This document shows, one piece after another, positions 33,015 to 43,584 of a stretch of DNA of 64,000 bases (positions are counted from its first letter, which is position 1; every line of letters begins with the position of its first letter). The notes under the pieces are model-generated. The model was not told the origin of the DNA. It was given only the letters and a program-made list of their open reading frames with translations, and did not search any database. The translations under genes were made by a program, and so were the position numbers. Origin of the DNA: Daucus carota subsp. sativus (taxonomy: Eukaryota; Streptophyta; Magnoliopsida; Apiales; Apiaceae); assembly GCF_001625215.2 (NCBI RefSeq), contig NC_030383.2, positions 56,968,949-57,032,948 on the forward strand. Direction: 5' to 3'.

Positions 33015-33560
33015 GACTCGGATCTTAGTCCTACGAGAACAACAGCCAGTCCTAACCCGGATCTAAGCCCTGCTAGGACATCACCCAATCCTGACCCAGA
33101 TCTCAGTCCTACTAGAACAACAGCCAGTCCTTACCCGAGTCTCAGTCCTGATCCCCTACATCAACCCGGATTACTACTCTTAATACGAATAGTTTATAAA
33201 AACAAACACCAATCCTAATCCGCACCAATCTGAATCGAGGGCCAAAAAAGCAATCACTCCATCCCTAATCCCGATTAATCTAGATTGGGGGGCAAAAAAA
33301 AAAAAAGAGCAACCATTATTCCCACCTAATCCATCTTAATCCGGATTGAGGACTCCCAATCCGAATTATTCAGGATTTGGGGGCGGGGGTGGCAAAAAAG
33401 CAATCATTCAATATCCACTGAAAAAAGCAAACACTCTCTTTCGTCTTAATTCGGATTGAGGGGGGGGGGGGGGGCAAAAAAGCAACCACTCCACTCCTAA
33501 TCCATCTTAATCCGGATTGGGGGCCAAAAAGCTCACACTAAAACTCTAATCCGGACTAAG
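33015..33560. repeat. Tandem arrays B and C within the gypsy fossil
   Basis: Array B (33020-33170) repeats a roughly 50 bp unit with AGTCCTACTAGAACAACAGC and CCTGACCCAGATCTCAGTCC. Array C (33230-33560) repeats a roughly 60 bp unit with AATCCATCTTAATCCGGATT, GGGGGC and CAAAAAAGCAACCACTCC, and includes a long G run at 33461-33474. Confidence 0.75.
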
Positions 33561-34150
33561 GGTTACATTATTCTCTTTTTCTGTACTTCCTCACACAGAA
33601 AATTTGTATAAGGGAGTGGAGGGAAAATGATAGGATATAATCCAACTCGACCATACTGCTAGGGTCCAAGGATCAAGCATGTCCCGCTAGGAAGCATGAT
33701 CCTAGGAATGAGTTCAATTCAAATGAGAATTATTCAATCCTTCTTAGAAGCATGGTCTTAAGAATAAGCTCAATCCAAGTGAGAATCACCTAAATATATT
33801 TAAAATATTATTAAATCCATTGGATACAAGGCCCAACCATACATATAAAATACATATAGAATATTTTGGTCAAAATTCATCATATTAAACATTCTTTTTA
33901 TGAGCCAATTCTTTATTTTTACCACATCTATTTGCCTTCCTTATATTGTTTCTTTAATTTTGCTTTTTTACTTTTATCATTCATTTGTTTGTGCATCAAT
34001 TTTAGATTTTTCTTTTTCTTTTTTTTGACAAAATCCATCAGTATTTTTTTCTGAAACCCCCGATTAAGCATATGAAATTTTAAGCCCAACTGATACACGG
34101 CCCACCACAAATACATATAAAATAGGTTGATTACCCTATCACTATACAAA

Positions 34151-35156
34151 CCCTATTTTTTTATGCGCCGCGCAGCTCTTTGCCTCCCCTGTTTTCTTTT
34201 ACCTGTCATCTTTCTTCTTTCTCTTTATCGAGCCTTCTACATATGTATGTTTTTTCCCCTTATTTACACATTGTATCTTTTTCTTATGATAAACTTGATT
34301 GAATATTATCTTTTACATATGACTCAGAAGTTTAATCGAATTTGTGTTATACACTTAGTTTGGAATTTTTAAATTATGTATAATTGTATTTTAATGATGA
34401 TATTCATATTTGTATATTGGATATGAATTCTAATGTCGTACTTAGAAATAAAGAATTCTAGATGATGATGATTTTCAGGCCGAGTAAGGCGGCATGAGAT
34501 ATTAACCTAACATTTTCATTCTTGGTCGCAGCTCTGCTATTATAATTGTGTGTTTATGGACTGCTTTTATTAAATGATGAAGATGATAATCCATAAAGGA
34601 TTGAGATCAAGTCAAGCTGTCAGGTAATATTCTTTTATTAATATTGAGGTGTATTTTACATGCTATATGTTTCTCTCTTGACTTATTTATTGGCTTATTT
34701 ACTCTGAATCATTTAAATTTGCATCTTTATAGTGAGTGATCATATTTGTTCTATAATTTTGATTTCGAGTACCCTACTATATGAATCAGTATATGAATAT
34801 GTACATCCCGACCATAATTTAGCAAGCAAAATAGCCCGAAAAGCGAGAGAGTTTAATGGAAGTTGACAAGTTATGATTCAATGACCATCAATATATCCAA
34901 ACTTGTACACATTAATTTTACAGGCTACTCAATTTTTTTATCTTCTCAACTATTAAAATTATATTGTATATTTTCTTAAAAAATTTCCTTTTATTATATT
35001 TTTTTAATTTATATTAATTTAGACTATATTTTTGACTAACGATGGATAATATCTAATGATAATGAATTACATATTCTTAAAGGTCTGAAAATGTTTTAAA
35101 TTTGATAGAGGAGAGGTTGAGAAACATACATGCGGGAAAGAATTATCTTCTTTTAA
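34151..35156. other. AT-rich spacer
   Basis: No supported gene or clear repeat. It may include the rest of the LTR that begins near 33628. Confidence 0.4.
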
Positions 35157-35870
35157 TCTCTCCTTTATAGCCTTGATTTCGGATCACATCCTCAAAAGCG
35201 ATGGCATCATCCTTAGGCACTCCGTACCATGTCTTCCTATCCCCCGTATGTATATAGTTGAGGCTATGCAAGTCATGATCCTACATGTACCACGCGAACT
35301 AGCTAAACAATATTCTCATATACACCGCTGCAGCGTAACCCCGGGTATATCATCCTTTATGGACCTCAACAAAAACCCTTTTGCTCTCGATGTTCCCCTC
35401 AAATTCCAATCAGAATCACCCATATTCAAATTCTCTATCAATCCATCTATACCTCTTCTTTTGTCCAACTCCATGAATAATGATCAAGTATGCTCGGATG
35501 TTGATTATGCAAATGGCATACTTATCCAACCATATATGCTCGGATCAACATTTGTGGAGTTGGACAGAAGGAGCGACACATATGGATTAACCGAGAATTG
35601 AATGCAGGTGATACTGAGAGGAATTTGAGGGAAGCTGCGAGGTCAAAAGGGTTTTCATTGAGGTTTATAGAGGATGATATACCCGGGGTTACGTTGCAGC
35701 GGTGTATATGGGAATGTTGTTTAACTAGTTCGCGCGACACATGTAGGATCATGACTTGTATAACCTGAACTATATGCATATGGGAATAGGAAGACATTGT
35801 ACAAAGTGCCTAAGGATGATGCAATCGCTTTTGTGGAGGTGATCCGAAATCAAGACTATAAAGGAGAAAT
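35157..35870. repeat. Large imperfect inverted repeat, arms about 340 bp
   Basis: The left arm (about 35157-35495) from CTCCTTTATAGCCTTGATTT through TCATCCTTAGGCACTCCGTA and CGTAACCCCGGGTATATCAT pairs with the right arm (about 35535-35870), whose reverse complement reads CTCCTTTATAGTCTTGATTT, TCATCCTTAGGCACTTTGTA and CGTAACCCCGGGTATATCAT. The arms are mostly alike with scattered mismatches and a centre of only tens of bases. Both arms, read in opposite directions, keep a similar peptide (KGFSLRFIEDDIPGVTLQRC against KGFLLRSIKDDIPGVTLQRC), so the unit likely derives from a coding sequence I cannot name. No TIR-type termini or target duplication seen. Confidence 0.85.
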
Positions 35871-38800
35871 GAAAATAAGACAATTCTTTTCGGCAAATGC
35901 TCACGTGTACAAATGCTCGACCACTCTTACACAAAAAATTAAAACATTATCAATCAAAATCTTTGGGCTCTTTTTTCTCTCGACGGCGCCTCCCTCTTAC
36001 ACTTCATAGTCGACGGAGCTTCCATACTTTTAACCTGTGGAAAGCCCCAAATTTTTTTATTTGTTTTATTTGATTTGTTTCCTTCATTAATCTTCCTCTT
36101 CGGGAAGGGATTTCTATCATTTTGATTAGGCTTGGTTTGTTTTTCTAGATCTACATCAATAGAGTTTCTGATTTTATTTTTCAATCAATATAAGCAGAGC
36201 TTATCGGATTCGAGAGTTAGCCCTCTATTTTGTGGCTTCGATTATCGGATCTAAGTTTTTAATTTCATTTGTTTACAGTTTGCTTTTATTTCGGTTTTTG
36301 GCTTGTATTTTCAGATTGTTCTCTTTCCTTAGTGAGAGTTTTGTTTTCGTTTCTTGATTGTAATCGGGAGTTTTGATTTGATGATGACATTTTGTATAGA
36401 ATTGCAGTTTTGGTCGATAGCTCAAATGATAGCTCCATCGGGATATGATGAAGAGAGTACCACTAATTTAACGAGAATGCATAAAGTTGATACTTGTATT
36501 TGTATATACATTATTTTCAAAATATCGTTTAACTGCTTTTCATGAGAACATATGATTATAATTTACTGTTTGTTCGACTCGATGTAGATGACATGTGACT
36601 TTTTATTACTAGATTAACATCTTGTTTCAGAAAAAAATTACTTAACCGAATAAATTTTTTCAATTTCAAAATTTTCCATTTTAATAATTTTTTCCGGAAC
36701 ACGCACTAGTGACTACCAATGTTAAATGAATCGGAAATCGGATATAATCAGTTGCGCGATAATTAATCGGAGTGAAAATCGGATTTATTTAAATATTAAA
36801 TTATTATTTAATATTCGAGGTAAAAAGACACAAAATTTTAAAACCCATCTCGTTCTGTAACCTTCGGTGCCCTCTGGCATTTCAGTCAAGGATTTTCAAT
36901 GTATCTATCTCAATCTATTTTCAGGCATTACTTGTGATCAATTGGCGAGAGATTCTTGATTTTAAGCGTGTTTTAGTCATGGGTTTTGCCAAGATTGAAT
37001 TTAAAGGTGGGTTTTCATTTGAGATGATTATACCTTAAGTGTGTTTTAGTCATGGGTTTTGCCAAAGATTGGAGATTTGAATGTGAGTTTTTCGTTTCAG
37101 CTGATTATAATCTTGATTTAAGTGTGTTTTTGTGATGGGTGTTGTGGATTTGATTCATATCTTTGTTTTGGGTTTATTATAATCTTAAATGGTACTCGCG
37201 TAGATTGTTAATTAGATGTAGCCACTGTTATGAAGTGGTGAACTTTAAATCTTTATCTTTGTAATTGTGTATATTGATTCATTGTTATAGTTTTCAGAGC
37301 TTGATTTGATATATTGGAACAATAGGTTATGCAATGTTGTAGTCTTTTTTTATAGTCTTTTTCGTTAGATATCTTTGTAATTATGTATCTTGATTCATTG
37401 TTATAGTTTTCCGAGCTCGGACTGATATATCAGAATGATGAGGGTATGCAAAGTTGTTGTCTTTAATGAACTTTTTGGAGTTTTAGATGTCTTTGTAATT
37501 TGCTATTATAGTCTTGTTGTCCCTTCTATTGATCGTAGCTACAGTGCATTATTCATGATTTTATTATTGTTAGCTAGTATTGGATCTCAACTTGATAGTT
37601 GAATGCAATTGTTGTTTGATTATGAATTATTATTTTTTTCTGAGAAAAGAAAACATATTTCCCCTTTGCTTAATTGGGAAAGGTATTGAAGCCATTTTTA
37701 AGTGCTATTTGAGATTATGAAGTAGAAATACATTAATTACTGTGCTAACCAGTCAAGTTTTAGATGGTCATCTGCATTCTACTTCTGTTGTTGCACTAAT
37801 TTGGATTTTGCCCACATAGTAGATGTGGCTGCCAGTTCAAGTGTCACTGTCTCTTGCTCTATTGTTGAATTCATTGGTTAGTCTAGCACAATCTTTAGAA
37901 GGTAAGTTCACTGCCCAGAAACTGTTAGAACACTGTACTGAGAATATGTTCTTACTACCGTCTATCCTGCATGTTCCAGTGTCATATTTATGTGTCAGAT
38001 TTGGTAGCCATACTCATTGGTTTTAGATCAATTACATGATGCCCTCGATAAATATGTATTTTTGTTTGCATATAGAATGGAGCTTGGTGGATATATGAAA
38101 ATCCGAGTTCTCCAAGTTCAGCTAAGGTTATAGTGGAAGAGTCCCGCATCATGTATGTAAGTTGGCTTGCTTCTACTTGTAATTTACTCAAGAAATATTA
38201 CTATGATGCATGTAAGTTGGCTTGCAGTGTCTATTTCAGTCTGATATATTAACAAACTTGAAATGAATACATCTTAGCATACAATAAAATCATTAATTTA
38301 AATTCAGGCAAGGATACAACTGTTGTGCATTCAGATGCCACTCTCTTACATGGAATAGATCATTATTCATCCTTCAAGTATAACAGGCAACTTGACATTT
38401 CATTACTTTGCTGTATATTATATGGGTTATGTCTGAGTGCCCTATTGCTCTAGAAGTTCTACCAGGAAAAGAATTGTTCCAATTGGAATATATGGCCATG
38501 CCCTCGAACCAAATTATTAGTCTGGCAAACTATCCAGACTATTGTTGTATTTGTTATCAAGAGAAAAGGGAACCTGAGATATATCTAAGATTCCTTTTTT
38601 GAGATTTAGACAAAACTGTGCCGTATTATACTTGAATCAAGTCTTTTCTTCTTTGTCACTTTAATGTTTGTATAATCCCTTAACAGATAAGCAAGGGCAC
38701 TATGTAACAGAGCAACAATGGGTGATTTAGAGATTTAGAAATTAAGACATAGAGAGTCCAACTAAATTTGAATTAAAATATCCTTTCTAAAAAAATAAAA

Positions 38801-38985
38801 TTTGAGTTAAAATATGAAGATTATGTTTTTATTATAATTTCTGATTTTCTGGGTTTTAGCCTTTTTGGGATATGACAACGAAATGAGGTTAGCACAGAGG
38901 AAATAAGGTGATTAAAAGAAAATTAGGTATTGATTAAAGGAGATCGTTTGATATATGGGAGAACCGTTGATAGTATGAAGAAAAG
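35871..38985. other. Spacer with a possible decayed or unrecognised gene
   Basis: 35.9-36.6 kb has GC/T-rich leader-like sequence without a clear ORF. 36.95-37.45 kb has short local duplications (GTGTTTTAGTCATGGGTTTTGCC twice; ATCTTTGTAATTGTGTAT/ATCTTTGTAATTATGTAT with TTGATTCATTGTTATAGTTTTC). A possible spliced small gene lies at 37823-38382. Confidence 0.4.
37823..38382 (+). CDS. Possible three-exon small secreted-protein gene, unrecognised
   Basis: Candidate exon 1 begins MWLPVQVSLSLALLLNSL, like a signal peptide, and ends at a GAAG|GTAAGTT donor near 37901. A second piece (about 38082-38151) reads AWWIYENPSSPSSAKVIVEE then SRI. A third (from 38309) reads QGYNCCAFRCHSLTWNRSLF and ends in a stop near 38382. 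The pieces can be joined in phase with GT-AG borders, but the exon 2 acceptor (GGAG) is weak and I know no matching family. It could be a non-coding transcript or gene debris. Confidence 0.2.
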
Positions 38986-38988
38986 AAG

Positions 38989-39059
38989 TGCCAGGACTGG
39001 GATTCGAACCCACGGCCCGGAGGACAGCCTGGCACCTTGGACCTCTCGGCCATCTGTCG
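38989..39059 (-). pseudogene. Degenerate tRNA-Leu-like sequence, copy A
   Basis: The minus strand contains GATGGCCGAGAGGTCCAAGG and CGTGGGTTCGAATCCCAG, the A and B box regions of tRNA-Leu. However, the ends (GACAGAT against TCCTGGC) do not pair and the anticodon arm is shortened. It shares more than 80 bp of 5' and 3' flank with copy B, so it belongs to a tandemly duplicated unit. Confidence 0.75.
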
Positions 39060-39378
39060 TTAGCACAGTTTATCTTTAAGTATGAAAAGAAGAAATTTAT
39101 TAAAAGAAAAAAATAGAATTGCGTAAATATATAGAGTAGTAATAGCTTTGTCTAATCAATATGAACTTAGAGTAATTGGAATTTTTCAGCACACCGTACA
39201 CATCTGTTTAAAGATAGCATCACTAATTCTTATTGTGTGTGTGAGAGTGTGTGCGTGCTTATGACATATACATAGTGGACATAGGTATCGATTAAAAGAA
39301 AAATAGGTATTGATTCATCAGGTGATCATTTGATAGATGGGAGAACCGTTGAGGCGTTGACAGTATCAAAAGAAGAAG

Positions 39379-39458
39379 TGTCTGGAGTGGGATTCGAACC
39401 CAAGCCCCGGAGGACCAGAAACCTAGCCTGGCGCCTTGGACCACTTGGCTATCTTGAA
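39379..39458 (-). pseudogene. Degenerate tRNA-Leu-like sequence, copy B
   Basis: The minus strand reads TCAAGATAGCCAAGTGGTCC, AAGGCGCCAGG-CTAGGTT-TCTGG and TTGGGTTCGAATCCCACTCC. A leucine-type anticodon loop with TAG is visible, but the acceptor halves (TCAAGAT and CCAGACA) do not pair, so it is unlikely to be processed normally. Confidence 0.7.
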
Positions 39459-39603
39459 AGTCGGGGTTAATGCTCTATTTCATCATTCTACTCAACTAAA
39501 ACTTTCAGTTGGCCTACCGAGTCAAAAAAGTTTTCAGTCAACTAATTGTACTATTAAAAACTTTCAAATTGGCCACTCCGTCAGTCTCCGTTAAGTTTCT
39601 AAT

Positions 39604-40297
39604 GGGTTAATGTTCTATTTCATCACTGTACTCAATCAAAACTTTCACTTGGCCTACCGAGTACATGACAACTATACAAGCAATCTGGAAATAGATGTTT
39701 TTTCTTATAAGCTCGCCAACATCTGCAGTGTAGTTCATCTCATCAGTACATATCAGGTGATAACCTGCGTAGTACACAACCTTCTTGAACCAAATTACCC
39801 ACTGAATCCAGGGTAAGCACATGTCGAATAAGTTTTGCTCTATCACAAACCGTGCAACCCATGAAACCTAACCATCTTAAGGCAAGATCAACATAAGCAT
39901 CCTTGATATAAACCATTAAAACATCACTAGCACTTACATAAGTATAAGTACTGGGTCCCGGTCTTAGACCAGCACACTACATCGAATTATACAGCTTCAT
40001 GGCAAAATCTATTTGGCCAGTAGCAGCATGCATTTCCAAGAGACAAGAATAGGTAGATGGAGTGGGCAGATTAACGAAACAAACATGGTTGCAGATGGCC
40101 TGAGCCCAAACCCTTGCATTTCCATGTACACTTTCATTGACTGAATCCCATCAAAATCCCGGCTCCCATGCAACGTATCAAACAAAGTAGCATTTTCAAA
40201 GTTTTTACGTGTTTTATTATTTAAATGAAAACTTTTTTGACTCGGTAGGTCAACTGAAAGTTTGATCAAGTAGAGTGATGAAACAGAGCATTAATCC
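39604..40297. mobile_element. Inner MULE-type TIR element carrying a PPR gene fragment
   Basis: The left end GGGTTAATGTTCTATTTCAT and right end (inverse GGATTAATGCTCTGTTTCAT) belong to the same family as the outer element. Its interior carries pieces of a pentatricopeptide repeat gene on the minus strand. No good target duplication could be read at its own borders. Nested insertion of one family member into another implies at least two transposition events. Confidence 0.75.
39690..40200 (-). pseudogene. Captured PPR gene fragment (EMB2217-like)
   Basis: The minus strand reads SMKVYMEMQGFGLRPSATMF with VSLI (about 40150-40060), then DFAMKLYNSM and CAGLRPG (about 40010-39955), then ASDVLMVYIKDAYVDLALRW with LGFMG (about 39930-39855). 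These are helices of pentatricopeptide repeats, in the order seen in the Arabidopsis EMB2217 (At1g79490) type as I remember it, with intervening repeats missing and frames interrupted. PPR proteins bind organellar RNA; this copy is a non-functional capture inside a transposon. Confidence 0.7.
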
Positions 40298-40811
40298 TTA
40301 AATTCCGTTAAAGTTAACATTTTCCGTTAAAGTCAAAGACATGTTCAACGGCGGTGAAATATTTTTTTTGCTTAATCTCGTGATTGAAAGTTTTTACGTA
40401 CTTTATTATTTAAATGAAAACTTTTTTGACTCGGTAGGCCAACTGAAAATTTTAGTCCAGTACAGTGACCAATTAGAGCATTAACCCTTGAAAGTCGTCA
40501 GAATAGTTGATTTTTAAGTATAAAAAGAATAAATGTCTTTGTTAAAAAATAGAAATTGCTTAAATATAGTAGTATTAGCTTTTGTCCGATCAGTATGAAG
40601 TTGGAATAAATTGGAAACTTTTTAGCACACTGTACACACATCTGTATACATAAAGCATCATTAATTCTTATTGCGTGTGTGAGTGTGACATAGTATTTGC
40701 TTACACCTAATGATATTAGCACTGAGTTCTTTATTTAGAAAAAATTAAGACGAGCTCCTTTAACAGGTTTAGTTAGTATTGGAGGCAAAAACAGTTTAAA
40801 GGAAAAAAAAC

Positions 40812-40895
40812 TGTCAGAAGTGGGATTTGAACCCACGTCCTCTTAGGGGGACAGGAACCTGGGTCCTGCACCAATCGCCATAACCTCGGCTCCCA
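40812..40895 (-). pseudogene. Degenerate tRNA-Leu-like sequence, copy C
   Basis: The 3' half is clear (ACGTGGGTTCAAATCCCACT and TCTGACA), but the 5' half is altered (GGGAGCCGAGGTTATGGCGA) and does not pair with it. The 310 bp before it (40498-40810) resembles 39061-39370, showing it is the third unit of the local duplication. Confidence 0.65.
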
Positions 40896-42099
40896 CACCA
40901 TGCTGGGGTTCGAACGACTATCACCAAGAAGTAGGCTAGCTATGTTTAAACCTCATGGCATATTGGAGAACAATTATGTTCTATCTTTTGTGTATAATTA
41001 CTGTCCTTGGCCAATCTGGCTTTCCAGAACATTGCTTTATCTCTACCACAATAGTCCTATGCAAAACACTAAATCAGGATAAAGTCCTCATATGATTCGT
41101 CTGAGACACACTCAACTTTAACTTTTAAAGACTCTCTCTCTACTTATGATCCCAGGTTCTGTATACATTACAAATCCGTCCTCTTGGTTGTATTTGGTAT
41201 TAGAAGCTTCAAGTATTTATACTTGATTACTATTTATTGACCCACTGTCCGGCAACACATAATTAACTAAAACTTGGTTTCTCCTTTATTGTAATGGAAA
41301 CTTCTTCTCAATATCTGCCTTTTGTTCAGGTCAGACTCAAATACTTTCCAAGTCCCTGACATGCTGAATCTAGGCAGTTGCATGTTGTACATTTTGATGA
41401 ACATAAATCCTTGTATATAAATAGTGTAAGGATAAGGGTCAGCTAACTTTGATTGCAGTTTCTGTTTATTTTAATAGTAACTTGAAAAAGATATACTTGC
41501 TCATATATACTGATTTTAAAACAGAGGTGTCCTCGTCTTCTAATTTTACATGGTCATGTTCCATATTTAATAATGCTGATCAATTTACTGAAACTGTCTA
41601 GCACTAAAGAGTAAAGAGAGCTCGTCTTACATGGACTAAATGTCTGATCTGCAGTCTTTGTAAGATCATCTTGAGATCTAAAACTTGAATTTTCAGCTGG
41701 ATAAAGTATTAGAAAGTCAAAATAAGACAAACAAACAAAATAATACAATCCTTACAAACAAATGTTACATGTCCTGTTCCATACCACAGCTGCTGAACAG
41801 GTGACAAATTTTCAGAATTAATTTCCCACTGATAACTTATTCATTTCAAAAAGAATAAAGATTACAAGGAAAAAAACATTGTCCAAATATGGCCTTTACT
41901 CTCTTTATACATACATGCGTATTATATTCCATATCTTTTTTTTTTGCGCTCAGTTTATATTCCATATCTTGATGTTCACTTAAGTGAAGATTTCAGTTAT
42001 ACAAATAGTTTATGATGTTTGTGAAAAGGTTTAGAATTCTTTGAAATTTGGAATATTTTTTGGTTATGCTCGGTCGGAGGATTGTCAAATTTTATCTAT

Positions 42100-42698
42100 T
42101 TATCGTGGTTTTTTGGTCTTGTGGAACAGGGATCCATCCACCGATGCTGAAAACGCTCCAGTTCTCCATTCTGCGAGTAGCCAATATTTTAAATAAGTCT
42201 GACCCCGTATTTCTTCAAGAGAATCTCCTAATTGTTCAAGAGCAACTAGAACTGCCGAGTTTCCTGGTGGTTGCTCTCTCGTCTCAACTGAGCGCAAGTA
42301 AATTGGCCCCTTCAGACATACTTCTTTGTCCATCTCTTCTCTTGTTAGCTTAACATAGAATCAAAGAAATATCCAGTGTCGTTAGGGCTGGTCATTACAT
42401 CCCTTTCTCTGAGCATTCTTTGATACCCAGGAAGGGCCTACGTAGAAGCTTTCAGCCTCTGCAAACAAAACTGAATCTTCAGCATAAGAAATGTGAGACA
42501 GGGAAGGGCTGCAGGAGCCAAACTAGAGTAATGAAAAACTGGTGAACTTGTGAATTGACTCATGCCCGGTTGAAGCGTAATGATCATACGTCTGTAATGC
42601 ATTGTCTGTCCCATAATAGGTCCCATTCTTCTACCCTTTCCCGGAAGTCGATGACTATTCATAGCTATTACCTTGACATCAAAGAAAGTTCGACCCAA
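42100..42698 (-). pseudogene. Coding-like segment, unrecognised
   Basis: The minus strand has two open stretches. One (42698 to about 42440) contains [20 protein letters not shown] with [18 protein letters not shown]. The other (42333-42100) contains VETREQPPGNSAVLVALEQL and EWRTGAFSASVDGSLFHK. Between them ALPGYQRMLRERDVMTSP is open in another frame. The composition looks protein-like, but frames do not connect and I cannot name a family. Probably remains of a host gene. Confidence 0.35.
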
Positions 42699-42880
42699 TG
42701 CTTTATTTCTGTGCTAGTTGATCCTGATTCGACATTAGAAGTATATTGATTTTTCCCCAATAACCGAATTTTGTGCAGTAGCCATATTATTATTAAACAA
42801 GAATGAAAGTTGGTGATTTAGGACTTATATCAATTAAAATTTATTTTTATATTTATCATGTATATAAATAATAAATAAAC

Positions 42881-42960
42881 AAGTCTTGAAGCTCAATTGG
42901 TTAGAGCATCAGACCAATATACTGACATGGTTTTCGCACTACCGTTCTAGTCTCAGTTGA
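42881..42960 (+). mobile_element. tRNA-like SINE head (possible)
   Basis: AAGTCTTGAAGCTCAATTGG then TTAGAGCATCAGACCAATAT resembles the 5' half of a tRNA (A box), but no proper T arm follows. Its first 35 bases resemble the tRNA-like sequence at 45319-45393 (GTCTTGTAGCTCAGTTGGTC), suggesting tRNA-derived SINE relatives. Confidence 0.4.
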
Positions 42961-43584
42961 AATAACAATTCTAAGAATAAATCTAAAGAATGAATTATCA
43001 CATGAATAAAGTATTACTTAAGAATTTTTTTTATCGACATTGCTCATTTTGTAACAAAAAGAACAGTATGTAGTTAAAAAAAAAAAAAACCCAGAGAAAT
43101 ATACATGGGGAATTTTACGGTGAAAAATGATCGGAAAAACTGTCCCATGTAACAACAAATTCGCAGTTCTCAAATATCTTATCCGTATTTAAGTATTAAC
43201 ACTCGAGTAAATCGAGTTCCTTAGCCAAAGTTTTGTTGAATAGAGAAATGATTCACCTAAAATCATAAGATATTATTGGAATGTCTCGAATGAATGTTAT
43301 ACGTTCATTTGAAACTTTAAGGTATTAGACTATTTTTTGGGAAGGGAGAGTTGATCTTGAGAGCTTAGCCAAACCTGACTCTCATATCATGTTGAAAATT
43401 AGACCATCTGAAACTTAATAACACTTTGAGTATCAGAGGAAGGCGCATAATGGATTTTAGGGTATATTTCAACAGAATGGTTGCATGAACTAATCTGATT
43501 AACCATATCAACGCAGATGAGTTCCGGCTGCATCATCTGGTATTCCGGTGTGTAGTTTACGGACAAGGTGTTAGTGATGGAAAT

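Larger units (their letters stand above)
31080..34150 (+). mobile_element. Fossil gypsy-like LTR retrotransposon (gag part, tandem arrays, likely 3' LTR start)
   Basis: A gag-like region (about 31168-32080) contains FNFESIDGIGDPEEHRNYFE and continues with recognisable gag text. Pol is not seen. A long non-coding stretch with three tandem arrays (32280-33560) follows. A purine-rich tract, AAGGGAGTGGAGGGAAAA, ends near 33627 and is followed by TGATAGG, a plausible start of the 3' LTR; its right end and any 5' LTR were not found. The gag style and tandem repeats recall Tat/Ogre-type Ty3/gypsy elements, but the lineage is uncertain. It is broken and incomplete, with several breaks, and looks old. 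Confidence 0.65.
39463..40487. mobile_element. Outer MULE-type TIR element containing a second one (Pack-MULE-like)
   Basis: The left end GGGTTAATGCTCTATTTCAT and right end (inverse GGGTTAATGCTCTAATTGGT) continue into shared TTTCAGTTGGCCTACCGAGT. A 9-10 bp target duplication, TTGAAAGTC(G), flanks it (39454-39462, 40488-40496). It is interrupted by a related element at 39604-40297. The host site lies between degenerate tRNA copies B and C. Confidence 0.85.
40896..43584. other. Spacer with coding-like debris
   Basis: No firm gene. A minus-strand coding-like region lies at 42100-42700 and a tRNA-like SINE head at 42881. The rest is AT-rich. Confidence 0.4.

Noticed and set aside
32280-33560. 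CRISPR-like array
   Set aside because: Repeats are diverged and adjacent with no unique spacers, and lie in a plant retroelement fossil.
38989-40895. Functional tRNA-Leu genes
   Set aside because: A and B boxes are present, but the acceptor halves do not pair in any of the three and one lacks a proper anticodon arm.
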